Positions 32,400 through 44,149 of a DNA stretch of 64,000 bases are shown here, piece by piece (position 1 is the stretch's first letter; every line of letters begins with the position of its first letter). Below the pieces are notes generated by a model. The model saw only the letters and a program-made list of their open reading frames with translations, ran no database searches and was not told the origin of the DNA. This DNA is from Ursus arctos (taxonomy: Eukaryota > Chordata > Mammalia > Carnivora > Ursidae): the NCBI RefSeq assembly GCF_023065955.2, contig NW_026622797.1, forward strand, positions 58,773,689-58,837,688, in the 5' to 3' direction. A program made the position numbers and the translations under genes.

Positions 32400-33085
32400 T
32401 TCAGTGCTACCACCTGGATCCAGTGCACCATGTTCTCTTTCCTCTGTCCTGACTGTCCCCCTGGTTTTACTCCTCTTCCCCTTCAGTGTATTCTCTACAC
32501 AGAAACCAGAGTGATCCTGCTAAAACAGAAGGAGGTTGTATCACTAGTCTCAAAACCCTCTGATGATTGACAATGCCATCTCCCTCAAAGCCAAAGTATT
32601 TATGGGATACACACTATATGAACTGCCTCTTACCTCTCTGACCTGCTTCTCATCTCCCCCTCACTTCGTATCTCCTGCATCAGTCTCTTTATATTTCCTT
32701 ATTCTATGTGGTATCCTGCCCTAGAGCCGTTGGGCTTGCCCTTCCCTCAGCCTGGAATGTTCTTCCCCAGATACCTGCTTTGCTTACCCCCATACTTCCT
32801 TTGGGTTTTGACTCATCATCTCAGTGAGGCATCTCTGACCACCCTGTCTACCTTGATAACTTCCTGTTGCCCTTCCCTCCTTTTATCTCCTCCTTGACAC
32901 TTTGCACTTTCTAATATACTATTTGTTTTACTCTTTTACTTGTTTATAGCCTGCCTCTCCTACCAAAATGTAAGTAAGCTCCATGAGAGCAGGGACTTTG
33001 TTTTGTCCATTGCTAACTCCCCGGTGCCTAGAGTAATGCCTGGATCGTCATAGGAGCCCAATAAATATTCGTTGAATTAATGAAT
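32400..33085 (+). repeat. L2 3' half, well preserved, + strand
   Basis: 'ctacctctctgacctgctt'-like order, 'cctcagcctggaatgttct', 'gaggcatctctgaccaccc', 'ccatgagagcagggactttg' and terminal 'gcccaataaatattcgttga' give a clear L2 3' end. It explains the open frames at 32388-32570 and 32706-32897. Confidence 0.88.
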
Positions 33086-33119
33086 GAACATGCTTGGTGC
33101 AAACCGCAGTTTAGCTAAT

Positions 33120-33310
33120 TCAACTTAGCAAAGGTAACAGTAGTGAGACAGGTTGAAAGAAATGTGGGAGAAGGAGTAGTTTGAGGAGTGTCAGGGAATT
33201 TTAAGGAAGGGTGGGCAGTTGTGTGAAATGCCACGATAAGTCAAGTAATTCAAGCACTGAAAAGAAAAGGCATTGAATTTGGCATTTAAAAGGAAAGGGC
33301 AGATTTAGGG
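33120..33310 (-). repeat. L2 fragment, antisense
   Basis: 'ggcagttgtgtgaaatgcc', 'taagtcaagtaattcaagc' and 'ggcattgaatttggcattta' fit the reverse complement of the L2 ORF. Confidence 0.5.
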
Positions 33311-33489
33311 AGAGCAAAACACATATTGCAGTGGATTAAGAATAAATGGGTGTTCAGGTGTAAATAAGATGTGGGCAATAGTTATTTTCAACATTTAAAA
33401 TAAATTTATAGCAATTGAATTTTTTATGGTTGTTTGAATATGAGTTGGCCAAGATTCAATTTTTATTTTAATGTTTGTGGGGTGCTTTG

Positions 33490-33650
33490 ACCTTTACCAA
33501 CTGCTTTCACATATTGTTTGATGTTCAAAGCCATGAGGCAGTGTGGTGAGTGCTGTTATGTAATTCTAGTCTGCCTTTTACAGCTGAGAAAGTGCTGAGA
33601 CTGGGGTAAATGCCTTTTCCAAGGTCACATGCCAGGAAGTGGAACAGGGC
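33490..33650. repeat. MIR fragment
   Basis: 'tttacagctgagaaagtgct' and 'ccaaggtcacatgccagga' are MIR core sequence in the + orientation. Confidence 0.7.
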
Positions 33651-34588
33651 AAAAAATTAATCTTTTGACTTAGAAGTCCAGTGTTACTTCCCTTATTTTC
33701 ATAAGTGATTGATTTAGTTAATTTTACATTATATGTGTATTTGGAAGCTAATTAATCTGTTCAGGAAAAAAGATGTAGCATAAATAAACTAACAGTATGT
33801 TACTGATGTGGCCCTGTGATGGGCAAGAAAATGTCAGGAGACGTGAACAGGGATGATTGGTGCACTTAAGAGTTCAATTTGCTTAGCTGATAAAGTTTTA
33901 TGGATTCAAATATTGCTAGACTCACATTTACTTTTATTATTTTCAGATGATGATTATGGACAGCACTGTCTCCCTGCCCACAGATATGTAACACAACTAA
34001 GGTGTTGTTACTACCACTCTGACAGAGAGTTTTGTGTCCGCCATGTTGAGTTATTTCTGTGTATTTTATGTGAAGCTGCAATTGAATATCTTGTAATGAT
34101 TTCAACATCGGTCTAGTAAATAGTAACAGTTATAAGGAACATTACAATAGGACAGTTAAACCAGTTCAGACATTTCCTTAGTTGAGAGGAGGCGAGTCTG
34201 ATTTGAGGTCATTTAATTAAAGCTTTCACCTTGTGTGCCACATTCAAAATAAATTATCCAGTACTGTATGGATATTGTTTAGGGGGAAATATCTTCTAAG
34301 GGTTTTGTTATGTTTTTGGTTTTTTTGGCTCTACCAACTGAGATGTGAGTTTTAGATAGGAGAAAAACATTCTCTGCTTTCTTAATTTTTCACTTGGTGT
34401 TAGCTTACTTTATATATGATTTGAATACCTCTTACTGTATCAGCTTGATTTATTTTAGCCCAACCATGCCTATTTTGGTAAGTAGTAAATATGAGTTTAA
34501 GTGAAACAAGTTTTACATTTCCCCTAATAGAAATCCATTCTTCTGAGGGTGACTGCTAAGAGTTGAGATAATTCCAGTGTACTTGTAA

Positions 34589-34897
<309 letters not shown>

Positions 34898-35248
34898 TGA
34901 ATATTTAGTTGCCTGTAATTGCTCATGATAATGTGATTTCTGATTTTTAAATAGATTTTGATGCCACTTGACTGTTCTAAAATTAATAGAGCTGATTCAG
35001 TCATTTCAGAATTATTTAGTCTATTGTGTTGTTTTTATAATTACAGGAAAATGTTCTTCTCTGTGTTCTTAAATTTTTTGTATGTTGTGCATGTTTCCAG
35101 GTAAAGAAATAAGCAATGGATTAAGGTGAGCTGAAATGCTGTCAGGGAATGAATTAGAGAAGGAGGTAGAGTGATGGTGTGCAGGAGGGGGAGGAAGCAA
35201 AGTGGAATTTATCCAGGACTAGACTTAGGAGTTAAAATTCAATACCAT

Positions 35249-35377
35249 GGGGCACCTAGGTGGCTCAGTTGGTTAAGCATCTGCCTTGGGCTCAGGTCAT
35301 GATCCCAGTGTCCTGAGATCAAGCCCTGAGTCAGGCTTCCTGCTCAGTGGGTGTCTGCTTTCCTCTACCCCTGCTGT

Positions 35378-35412
<35 letters not shown>

Positions 35413-35447
35413 TCAAATAAATAAATAAAATCTTAAAATTTTTTTTT
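35249..35447 (+). mobile_element. CAN-SINE, + strand
   Basis: Head 'ggggcacctaggtggctcag', expanded (CT)n at about 35382-35412, and tail '(aaat)n'. Flanked by 'aataccat' duplications. Confidence 0.95.
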
Positions 35448-35449
35448 CA

Positions 35450-35800
35450 ATACCATAGTTCAGGAGTCTCATTAACAAAAAATGGAATCTTGTCATTTAT
35501 ATTGATCTCCTTGCTTTTTTTCACTTAGCGTTTCTAGGACTTCTTTCCAGATCACCACATACATAGCGTTTGACTCTTTTCATTAACTGTGTAGTATAGG
35601 TTAGACCATAATCTATTCAACCATTCCCCAAGTGATCAACTTTCAGGCTTTTCCAGTTGTTTTTCTTTTACAAATTATCTAGCAATAACATTCTTTTGTG
35701 CAGAGTTTTGCATATACATGCTATTATTGCTGTAGGATAGAGTCCTTTAAATTGTGTTGCTGGATCAAAGAGGATGTGCCTGGGCCCCTGTAGTAAACAC
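35450..35800 (-). repeat. Old L1 fragment, antisense
   Basis: 'caaccattccccaagtgat', 'tttcaggcttttccagttg' and 'gtgttgctggatcaaagagg' resemble the reverse complement of L1M 3' sequence, as at 10640-11460. Confidence 0.6.
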
Positions 35801-35814
35801 CCACTTACTGTCAT

Positions 35815-36250
35815 ATACTTGTTTCCTCTACTCAGTCATGTTGACCTTCTTTCTATTACTTGAACATATTCTGATGTGGTCTCAGCTTATGGCTCTTGCT
35901 TTTCTGGCTGTCTAGAATATTCTTCTAGCTTATTACATGGCTGCCCTTTTCTTAGCTCAGTGTTCAAGTATTTTTTTTTTCAGAGATCACTTTTTGACAT
36001 TGATTAAAAGTTAGTCACCCAATTCTAGTTTGTTTCTTCCATATCATCCAGTTTTATTTCCTTCTTAGCGTCTGTATCACTCTGAAGTGATTTGATTTGT
36101 TTTCTTGCTAATATCTATCTCCTTACACTGGGATATAAATGTCATGAAGGTAGGAGCCTTGTACATCTTTCTCATTGCTGTATTTCTAACGTCTAGAATG
36201 GTACTTGGTAAGATCGGTCATTTGATAAATATTTATTAAATGAATGCATA
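35815..36250 (+). repeat. L2 3' part, + strand
   Basis: Ends 'gataaatatttattaaatga' after 'catgaaggtaggagccttg' and 'tctagaatggtacttggta', an L2 3' end. Confidence 0.75.
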
Positions 36251-36354
36251 AGATAACCAAATTACTTTTCTAAAATGGTATAGCAGATGCTTTCCCGCTG
36301 TAGCGAACCCTGGACAGTTTTGAATGTTACCTTTTTCAGTTTTTCCTGGTATTT

Positions 36355-36530
36355 AACCTCTGGTATTTCAGTTTTCTTTTCTCTAAAATGGAGAGAATAA
36401 AAATACAGATCTCAGGGTCATTGTGAGAACTAAATTACATGTAAAGTGCAAATTACATGTAAAGTGCCTAGAGGGTGCCTAGAACATAGTAAACTCTCAG
36501 TAAGCTCTCAATAAATAAATATTAGTACTA
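36355..36530 (+). repeat. MIR
   Basis: 'ctctaaaatggagagaataa', 'ctcagggtcattgtgagaac' and 'aagtgcctagagggtgcct' are in MIR order. A 16-bp unit 'aaattacatgtaaagtgc' is duplicated inside. Confidence 0.85.
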
Positions 36531-37139
36531 ATAGTGTCATCGTGGCAGTTTTGTAGTACGTTTTACTCTATGGTAGGGAAAGTCTCATCTCTATTCTTTT
36601 TAAACATTTCTGTTAATCCTTGTATATTCATCTTCCAGTAGTATCTTTCAGCAAGGATTTTATTAGAAGTACATTCATTTTATTTCATTTTGCTCTTTAA
36701 TAAGGCTTTCTGTTGTTCATGTAAGCCTCGTTTTACATCCAAGAGCATATTATAGTTTTCTTCACTTAGGTCTTATATCTTTCTGGTTAAAAGATTTATC
36801 TCTTGCATTTTATAGTCTCAGATACTGTTTCCTCTTCTACTTAGTTTCGATTGGTTATTGTTAAAGTTTGTTGTTTTTTGTATATTTATCTTGTATCTGC
36901 TCACCTTACTGAATGCTCATATGTTCTAATAACTTTTTACTTATGTCTTTTGGATTTTCTAATGATGCGATTATATAATCTCAAAATTAATACACTTTTT
37001 CTTTCTTTTTCAATATTTAAAGTGTTGCTTCATTAGATAGAATGTAATAAGTAATGTGGAATAAATAGAGTCATAATAGGTATACTAGTCTTATTTTTAT
37101 ATGGTGGGGATGTCTTATTGTTTCATCTTAAAAATATCT

Positions 37140-37245
37140 ATACAACAAATATTTGACTACCTGTTATGTGCCAGGCACCATTTTAGGCATCGGAACTTTA
37201 GTATCACACTAAGCAGACAGGTCCTCATTCAGCTTACTAATTTTA
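37140..37245 (-). repeat. L2 3' end, antisense
   Basis: 'caacaaatatttgactacct', 'gttatgtgccaggcacca' and 'ttttaggcatcgg' match the reverse complement of L2. Confidence 0.7.
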
Positions 37246-37469
37246 TATGTTTGATGTTGCTAACTGCTAAGTAGTTTTTCTCATATCTAAGTAGTTTTGG
37301 CATTTTATCATTCTTGTTTGATTAAGAATAGTTTATCAAAAATGTATATTACTTTTTAAGCCTCCATTAATGAGTGCATTCATCTTTTTTGTTCTTTTAT
37401 TTATCAGTATAATGACTTATGTTGAATAGTCCTTGCATCCCTGCATGTTTTTAATTTAATACAAAACGA

Positions 37470-37700
37470 GGTTAGTTTCCTAATATTTTGGAGCCAAATT
37501 GCCTGAATTTGAATTCTGGCTTTATCCCTTAAGAATTGTTACCTTGAGGAAGTTTCTTGACCCCTGTGCTTCAGCTTTCCCTTCTATAAAATGGAGGTAA
37601 TAATAGTATGCATCACAAAGACTTTTTATGAGGGTTAAATGATTTCATATACATGAAGTATCTATAACAGTGCCTGGTTCATAATAAATATTCTTTAAGG
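37470..37700 (+). repeat. MIR, nearly complete
   Basis: 'ttgaattctggctttatccc', 'cttgaggaagtttcttgacc', 'ttctataaaatggaggtaat' and 'cagtgcctggttcataataa' run through the whole element. Confidence 0.9.
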
Positions 37701-38084
37701 ATTTATATTATAACTAACTTACATCTGCTTTCTTAAGTGAGATTGAGCTGTGGTTTTCCTTTTCATGCTATTTATCAGGTTTGGGGCTAGGATTATGACA
37801 GCATAGCAAAATGATTTGGGAAACTCCCATTTTTCTCTTTGCTCTGGCATAACTGGAATAGATGGAAATTACCTGTTATAGAATTTACCTATAAAACCAT
37901 TTGGGTAGATAGCCTTTTTTATTGGTAGATCAGAGTATATACCCTTTTATAGATATGGTGTTTGTTCTAATCTATGGAAGCCTGAGTATGTGAGTAGAAG
38001 AGCTTCTATTTAATACAGTATTTTCAATGTGGGGCAAAATGTTTAGCTTGAGTTTCCCTGGTGACCTGGTATGGTAGAAAGAAG

Positions 38085-38215
38085 ACTGGTTCTAATTCTG
38101 GCCCAGTGACAAGCTTAATGATCTAGGTTGAGTCACATAGTCTCTCAAATTCCCAGATTCTTTTTTTTGTAAAATGAAAGGGCTATTGTCCCTGAATGTC
38201 AGCTTAAAGGTAATA
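38085..38215 (+). repeat. MIR fragment
   Basis: 'gttctaattctggcccagtg', 'gagtcacatagtctctcaa' and 'tttgtaaaatgaaagggc' are MIR-like. Confidence 0.75.
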
Positions 38216-38679
38216 TTAGCCCATATTTTCATTTGTCTGTCGTGAAATGACTTAGCATTTGTGAGTATAAAATTGTCAGCTGTCTTTTTCTTGGGTAGGT
38301 CTGTCCATTCTTAAATCATACCCTACCTTATTTTTGTTGGTATTTTACTATTTTATATAATACTATGTATTATAAACTCTGAGATCCTTTGAGCAAGATA
38401 ATGCCTCATTTAAAAATTATCTGGTTAAATTTAGCTTTAAGAAGAAGTATAGCACAATTATTAAACAAATCTTCAAGAAGGAAAATAAGGTAAGAACTAA
38501 GAAATTATATTAACTTGCTGGTTACCTTACATCTATGGTGATTTAAAAAAAAAAAAAATCCCATGGGATGCTTTTGAAATGTTCTGTATTAACATGATCT
38601 AGGTGTTAGGAAATCATTAAGTGGTCTAGTTTTCTTTAATTAACCTTAAGAAGCTGATAGAATATGACTAAATCATTTT

Positions 38680-38905
38680 CTTTTATTTTTATTAATTTCA
38701 GGTATACAATATAATGATTCAGCAATTCTGTACATTAGTTCTCATAGTGTTAAATGTCTTCTTGATCCCCTTTCTCTGTTTTATCCATCCTCCCATTCAC
38801 CATCCCTCTGGCAACCACCCAGTTGTTCTTTGTATTTAAGACTGTTTGCTTGTCTCTTTTTTCCTTTGTTCATTGTTTCTTAAATTCCGCATACGAGTAT
38901 ATTTT
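38680..38905 (-). repeat. L1 3'UTR fragment, antisense
   Basis: 'ggtatacaatataatgattc', 'ctctggcaaccacccagttg' and 'gtttgcttgtctctttttt' match the reverse complement of an L1MA-type 3'UTR. Confidence 0.75.
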
Positions 38906-39823
38906 TTTAAAAGTGTGATTTATAAAGGACTGAGAAGATTTCCTCTTTCAAGAGTGGAGATCTAAGCATATGTATCTAAGTCTAGATAGCTCATCTCCAG
39001 CTTCTCTCAGTTACTTCAGTATAGATGTAAAATCATTATATGAATCCATTAAATAAAATTTGTGTTGTACCCTACGTTACTACCTCTTAAAGTTTATTTT
39101 TATTAGTCCATCTGCTAAAATATTATAAAAATAATTCATAAATTTATACAATTTTTCTGACACTGAATATGTAAAAAATTCATAAAATTAAATTTTAGTG
39201 ATTTATAGTTGACTTACAATAAAATAAAAAATAATGCTATTTCAGTGATATAAATGGGAAAATCCAAAATTGGGAAAAACCCAGGCAATGTGTACTGCTT
39301 CTCAAGTCTGTATTCAATGCTCTCCACCTATACTCTACTCACTTCTATTGTCTTCTCATCCTTGGGCTCTATATCAGACACCGACGTGGATACTAAGGAG
39401 CTCACAGGAATAAAGGGAGAAGGCAGCAAAATCAGCTGGCCTCTTTTAACAAGCAGAAGCTATAACACTGGTATTTGTATCAATCTGCAAACACTTCCCT
39501 CTTCACTTAAGCAAAGCATTACATCACCTTTTCTTTCTTCCATGCGTGTACATTTCCTCTCCTGCACTCAGTGGTGCTGGATAAAGAGCAAGCAGGGAAT
39601 AAGAAGACACGATGCAGGGGCCTGGCTTCTCTCTAAGCCTTCCTCGTGATCATTGGCAGTACATTCAGATGTTATAAACTGTTTTTAAAAAAAAGGAACA
39701 GCAATTAATCTTAAATGCCTCTGTTTGCTCTAAGGAAATATGTGAGAAGAAAAAGAAGATACAAATTCGAACTTCTTGAGAAAAATTTTTTTAAACAAGG
39801 ATACAAATTATCCAGTGCCACTT

Positions 39824-40030
39824 TTTTTTTTTTTTTTTTTTTTTAAAGATTTTTATTTATTTATTTGACAGAGAGACAGTCAGCGAGAGAGGGAACACAA
39901 GCAGGGGGAGTGGGAGACGAAGAAGCAGGCTCCCAGCCGAGGAGCCCGATGTGGGACTCGATCCCAGAACGCCGGGATCACGCCCTGAGCCGGAGGCAGA
40001 CGCTTAACGGCTGCGCTACCCAGGCGCCCC
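39824..40030 (-). mobile_element. CAN-SINE, young, - strand
   Basis: Long poly-T, GA-rich middle, and head ending 'ctacccaggcgcccc'. Flanked by 'tatccagtgccactttt' duplications. Confidence 0.96.
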
Positions 40031-40319
40031 TATCCAGTGCCACTTTTATACCCATTTTTCTAAATTCTACAAAGTTCTAAAATAAGCAAAAATTAATATT
40101 ATAAAATGTTGTCTGTTACAGCATTTAACTTCAGAGAGGTCAGATTTATGATTTAGTAGAGTTACTCTTTATGTGCCTGTATATAATTTACACTAATAAA
40201 CACAATACATCCATGCCATTTTATAAGACTTTTGTCTGTGTGCATAGTGGACAAAGCCTTAGTCGATATTGGGGCCTGGGTTTTAATCCCAAAGTTTGAG
40301 AAAGCTTCCTTAATATATT

Positions 40320-40490
40320 CTGTTTGCTCCTAGACATTTTGCGTATAATTTAATCCTTTACAGTAGTCAAATGAAAGTAGGTGTCACTCTCATCTTATAG
40401 ATGATCAAATGAAGGTTCCAAAAGATTAGTGACTTTCCTAGTGGCACAGAGCAATAAGTTAGAGTCAGGCTTTGAACCCAGCTTTGGTGG
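40320..40490. repeat. MIR fragment
   Basis: 'ctcatcttatagatgatcaa', 'gtgactttcctagtggcac' and 'ggctttgaacccagctttg' in MIR core order. Confidence 0.75.
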
Positions 40491-40811
40491 TTTTAGTGTT
40501 ATAGTTAAAATTGTAAGATATATAAAAGCTTATAGAATGGTGGTTATTCCAATAATTTGGCTGCCTCTATTTAAACCAGAGATTTTTCCTTACTACCTAT
40601 TCCTTTTCTAGTTTGCAATTGGTAAGTAAGTATAACATTGTAACTAACATACACAACATCGTGATCCAGTGGAAAATAGAAACTACTAAGTTATATTCTA
40701 TAAATATCTTCTGGTTGAAACTACCATAGGGAAGTGGAATTTTTGTCTTTTATTTTTATTATGAGCAAACTTACTTTGAGTCTTAGTTCTGCATTTATAA
40801 GTAAGTTATTC

Positions 40812-40815
<4 letters not shown>

Positions 40816-40862
<47 letters not shown>
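40816..40862. repeat. (TA)n microsatellite, about 47 bp
   Basis: Perfect TA tract, bracketed on both sides by the same word 'ttcaaatta'. Confidence 0.95.
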
Positions 40863-40866
<4 letters not shown>

Positions 40867-41447
40867 ATTACATTTAAGTAATAGTTTGTGGAATCAGTAC
40901 GTAATAAACTGCTTTAAGCAAATAGTTTATATAGGCCAATTCTCAATATTATACCATAGTGGAGAGTAGCATTGGGACAGATAATCCCACAGATAATTCT
41001 GGCATGTGAAATGATGTGTTGTTGATGTCTAGTGGTATGTTCTTAAGTGGCTAGCCATAGCCAGGCATGTTGCAGGTCTGATTAGTCAATAAGACTGAGA
41101 ACCCAGGAAAATGAAAGTATAATAGGGTCAGAATTGCCTTGTATGCTGGTAGGTAGATCCTGGCATACTGATGGGGCCCCTTCCTGAGTGAGTGGTGAAA
41201 CAGGCAGTGAGCACAGGGCAGTGGGCTTCTCTCTCCCTGACAGATTTCACCGTCAGGGCTGCTGCATTGACCACTGAGCCTCATGCGTAGCCTTGTCAGG
41301 AACTGGGGTCGTATCCCGGTGCATATCCTTTGTGCTGCTTGATTGCTGCTTTGGTGGTAAACTAAAATGAGAGCAACTTTAAAATAAGCCCTAGGTGTCA
41401 TTGTCACCAATTTTTGAGCCCAGCTTTTATTTGGCCTGGTTCATTTA

Positions 41448-41765
41448 AAAAGTCAAACCTATAAAAAGAAAAAACAGAGTAAAATGGTGGTTTCCAGGGG
41501 GATAAGGAGTGGGGGGAGGATAAGATGGATGGTGTTTAATGGTACAAACGTGTAACGTGTAATAAAAAAGCCAAAGAGATCTGATGGGCAGTATAATGAA
41601 TATGGACAATAATATTATACTGTAATGATATACAAATATTGATTGCTTCCATCGCAATCATATTACAATATATAAAGGTATTAAAGTAACACACTGTACA
41701 CCTTAAATTTACGGAGTGCAGCACATCAAATTTATAAAAAAAAAAAAAAGAAAGAAAGAAAAGAT
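41448..41765 (+). repeat. L1 3'UTR fragment with A-rich tail, + strand
   Basis: 'aatggtggtttccaggggg', 'aacacactgtacaccttaa' and 'gcacatcaaatttataaaa' followed by (A)n(gaaa)n match an L1MA/MB-type 3' end. Confidence 0.75.
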
Positions 41766-42349
41766 TTTCCTGCCCAGCTCCACTGCTTTGGCTGATACTG
41801 TAGCTGGTACCCTACAGTGAGAGAAAGCAGCAGTAGGATCTTGTTGAGACTTTAGCTGTGATTAAAACTTTTGCTTAGTAGTAGGGTTCAGGTATCTGAT
41901 TCCCATGCTATTTGATAATTTAAAAACTGGGAAGATATTTGTTATTTAGTCTGTATCATGGACCTAAGTCATCCAACTCAGTTCTTATTTTGGTTTTTCC
42001 ACTTAAAAGATTTTTGTGCTTGGGTAAGTCACTGGTACTAAGCTAAATGTTTATTTGTCTATTTAAAAAACCAAGCTTACCCTATCACATAGGCTATTGA
42101 GAAGACCAAACTAGGTTATATGTTACGTTTAAAAGAACCACACACTTTATAAATTAGATGCACTTGTGTAAATGTGAAAATGATAGTATAGATTTATTCA
42201 ACATGACCCTACACAAATATTTCCATCTCCATGAAGTATTATAGATCTTCCTAAATGGGAGTATCTTTCCCATCCTGTGCAAAGGGAGATTTAGGTTGAA
42301 TTATCTCTTTCACCCTTTTGATTTATTTCTGGTGAAAGGAATATTCATT

Positions 42350-42495
42350 CCTAACTTGCAAACTCCATAATTGGAAGAACCATGTTTGACGGTATACTTC
42401 TTCACGACTAGTACATAGAACAGTGTCTGGTGTTCATTATAATGAATTTATGTAGTAGGTATTCAGTAAACGTGTATTGAATGAATAATAGCTAG
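42350..42495 (+). repeat. L2 (or MIR) 3' end fragment
   Basis: 'gtacatagaacagtgtctgg' and 'attcagtaaacgtgtattga' plus 'atgaataata'. Family uncertain between L2 and MIR. Confidence 0.55.
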
Positions 42496-43137
42496 CTCTT
42501 ATCAATTCATTTTTTTCATTATTAGATAAGCACATGTATTAAGCAGATGGATGGTTAGATCTGAAGTTGAAAAACTTGTAAGAAAATATTTGAACTGTAT
42601 CTGTTCAGAATTCTTAGCCCTAAAAGATAGTGAAATATGGTTCAACTTTTTTTTTCATTTCATGAGATCTCTTTCATTTTTTAGATGTTTAGGATTGAGA
42701 TGAGAATTTGTTTCCTCAGAGAAATAACAAATGTCTTCTTAAAACTCAACCAAAAAAAAAAAAAAAAAACCACTAAATAAGCTATTTGGAGAGTTAGTGG
42801 TCTCCATTTGTTGAATTTCACTGGACGCGGAGCAGTAAACATATGCCTTGTAAGAAACAAGATAATATTGTGATAAAGAGAGACTAAGTGGACCGGTGTG
42901 CAGTCAGCCCAAATGCATACTAAAAATGTCACTGGCTTGTGCTTAGTCGAGGAGTGGTCCACGTTGGGCAACCTTTTTAGAAGAAATGACCCTTGAGCCA
43001 AGACTTGGGCCTTTTTACTGCATGTTCCCAGAGTAACTAGTGAAATGGGTTGGTAAACAGGGTAACTTTCTTTTTAATGAATTTGGTGGATCTTTTAGGT
43101 TGTATAGACACCATTTTAGCCAAAATATGGGAACTTA

Positions 43138-43337
43138 GGGGCACCTGGGTGGCACAGCGGTTAAGTGTCTGCCTTCGGCTCAGGGCGTGATCCCGGCGTT
43201 ATGGGATCGAGCCCCACATCAGGCTCCTCCGCTATGAGCCTGCTTCTTCCTCTCCCACTCCCCCTGCTTGTGTTCCCTCTCTCGCTGGCTGTCTCTATCT
43301 CATAAATAAATAAATAAAATCTTTAAAAAAAAAAAGA
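43138..43337 (+). mobile_element. CAN-SINE, young, + strand (reference-like copy)
   Basis: Nearly complete consensus: head 'ggggcacctgggtggcacag', 'gatcccggcgttatgggatc', 'ggctcctccgctatgagcc', '(aaat)n' and poly-A. Flanked by 'atgggaactta' duplications. It is the best copy here for subfamily typing. Confidence 0.97.
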
Positions 43338-43617
43338 AGATGGGAACTTAGAGCAGAAAGGAAAGAAACTTTTGTTGAACTTTGGATCTTTTGCTATTCG
43401 TGACGAAGAGGTAATTGTAATAGAGTTAGACATATGGTGATAGGAAGGATTTGCTTCAGTCCCATTGGTCCTTTTCTTCTCTGTTGACAAGATTCTTACT
43501 ATGTATAATAAGAATTGATTACAGTCACTTCTTCTGCCGTACATGATGATGTATTTTCATGAGAGGAGGGCTGTAAAAATTTAACTCATTAAATAGACTT
43601 TTAAATACTTAAAAGGA

Positions 43618-43735
43618 AACCTTTTATTTCAAAATAATTTTAGACTTAAAGAAAAGTGGCATAAAAAGTAGATTCCCCTACCATGTGCATAACTTTTTCC
43701 TGAACCATTTGGAAATAAGTGGAAGATATAGTTCT
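43618..43735 (-). repeat. L1 3'UTR fragment, antisense
   Basis: 'ttcaaaataattttagactt' and 'cataactttttcctgaacca' resemble the reverse complement of an L1MB-type 3'UTR. Confidence 0.45.
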
Positions 43736-43778
43736 TTGCTGTAAAGGGGCATGTATCTGCAACCTACTCTTAAATGCT

Positions 43779-44148
43779 TGCTATGAGCTGAATTGTGTCT
43801 CTCCCAAATTCATGTGTAGCTCATAATGTGACTGTATTTGGAGAAATGGTCTTTCGAGAGGTAATTAAGGTTAAATGAGGTCATCAGAGTGGGCCCTAAT
43901 CCAGTATGACTGGTGTCCTTATAAGAAGAGGAGATCAGGACACAGACACACGCAGAGGGAAGAGCCTGTGAAGACAGGGGAAGAATACGGCCAGTGTCAA
44001 GCCAAGAAGAGAGGCTTCAGAAAAAACTAACCCTGCTGCCATCTTAATTTCAGACCTCTAGCCTCCAGAATTGTGCAAAAATAAATTTCTGTTGTTTAAC
44101 CTCCTAGTCTATGGTACATTGTTACAGCAGCCCTAATCAACTAATACA
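43779..44148 (+). mobile_element. MaLR LTR (MLT1-type), solo, + strand
   Basis: Starts 'tgctatgagctgaattgtgt' and includes 'tcatcagagtgggccctaa' and 'gtgtccttataagaagagga'. It has the polyadenylation region 'gtgcaaaaataaatttctg' and ends near 'ctaataca'. This is the typical order of an old MaLR LTR of roughly 370 bp. No internal retroviral genes alongside. Confidence 0.85.
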
Positions 44149-44149
44149 A

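Noticed and set aside
43138..43200. tRNA-like promoter boxes in SINE heads as tRNA genes
   Set aside because: The tRNA-derived SINE heads do not fold to a full tRNA and are followed by SINE bodies and tails.
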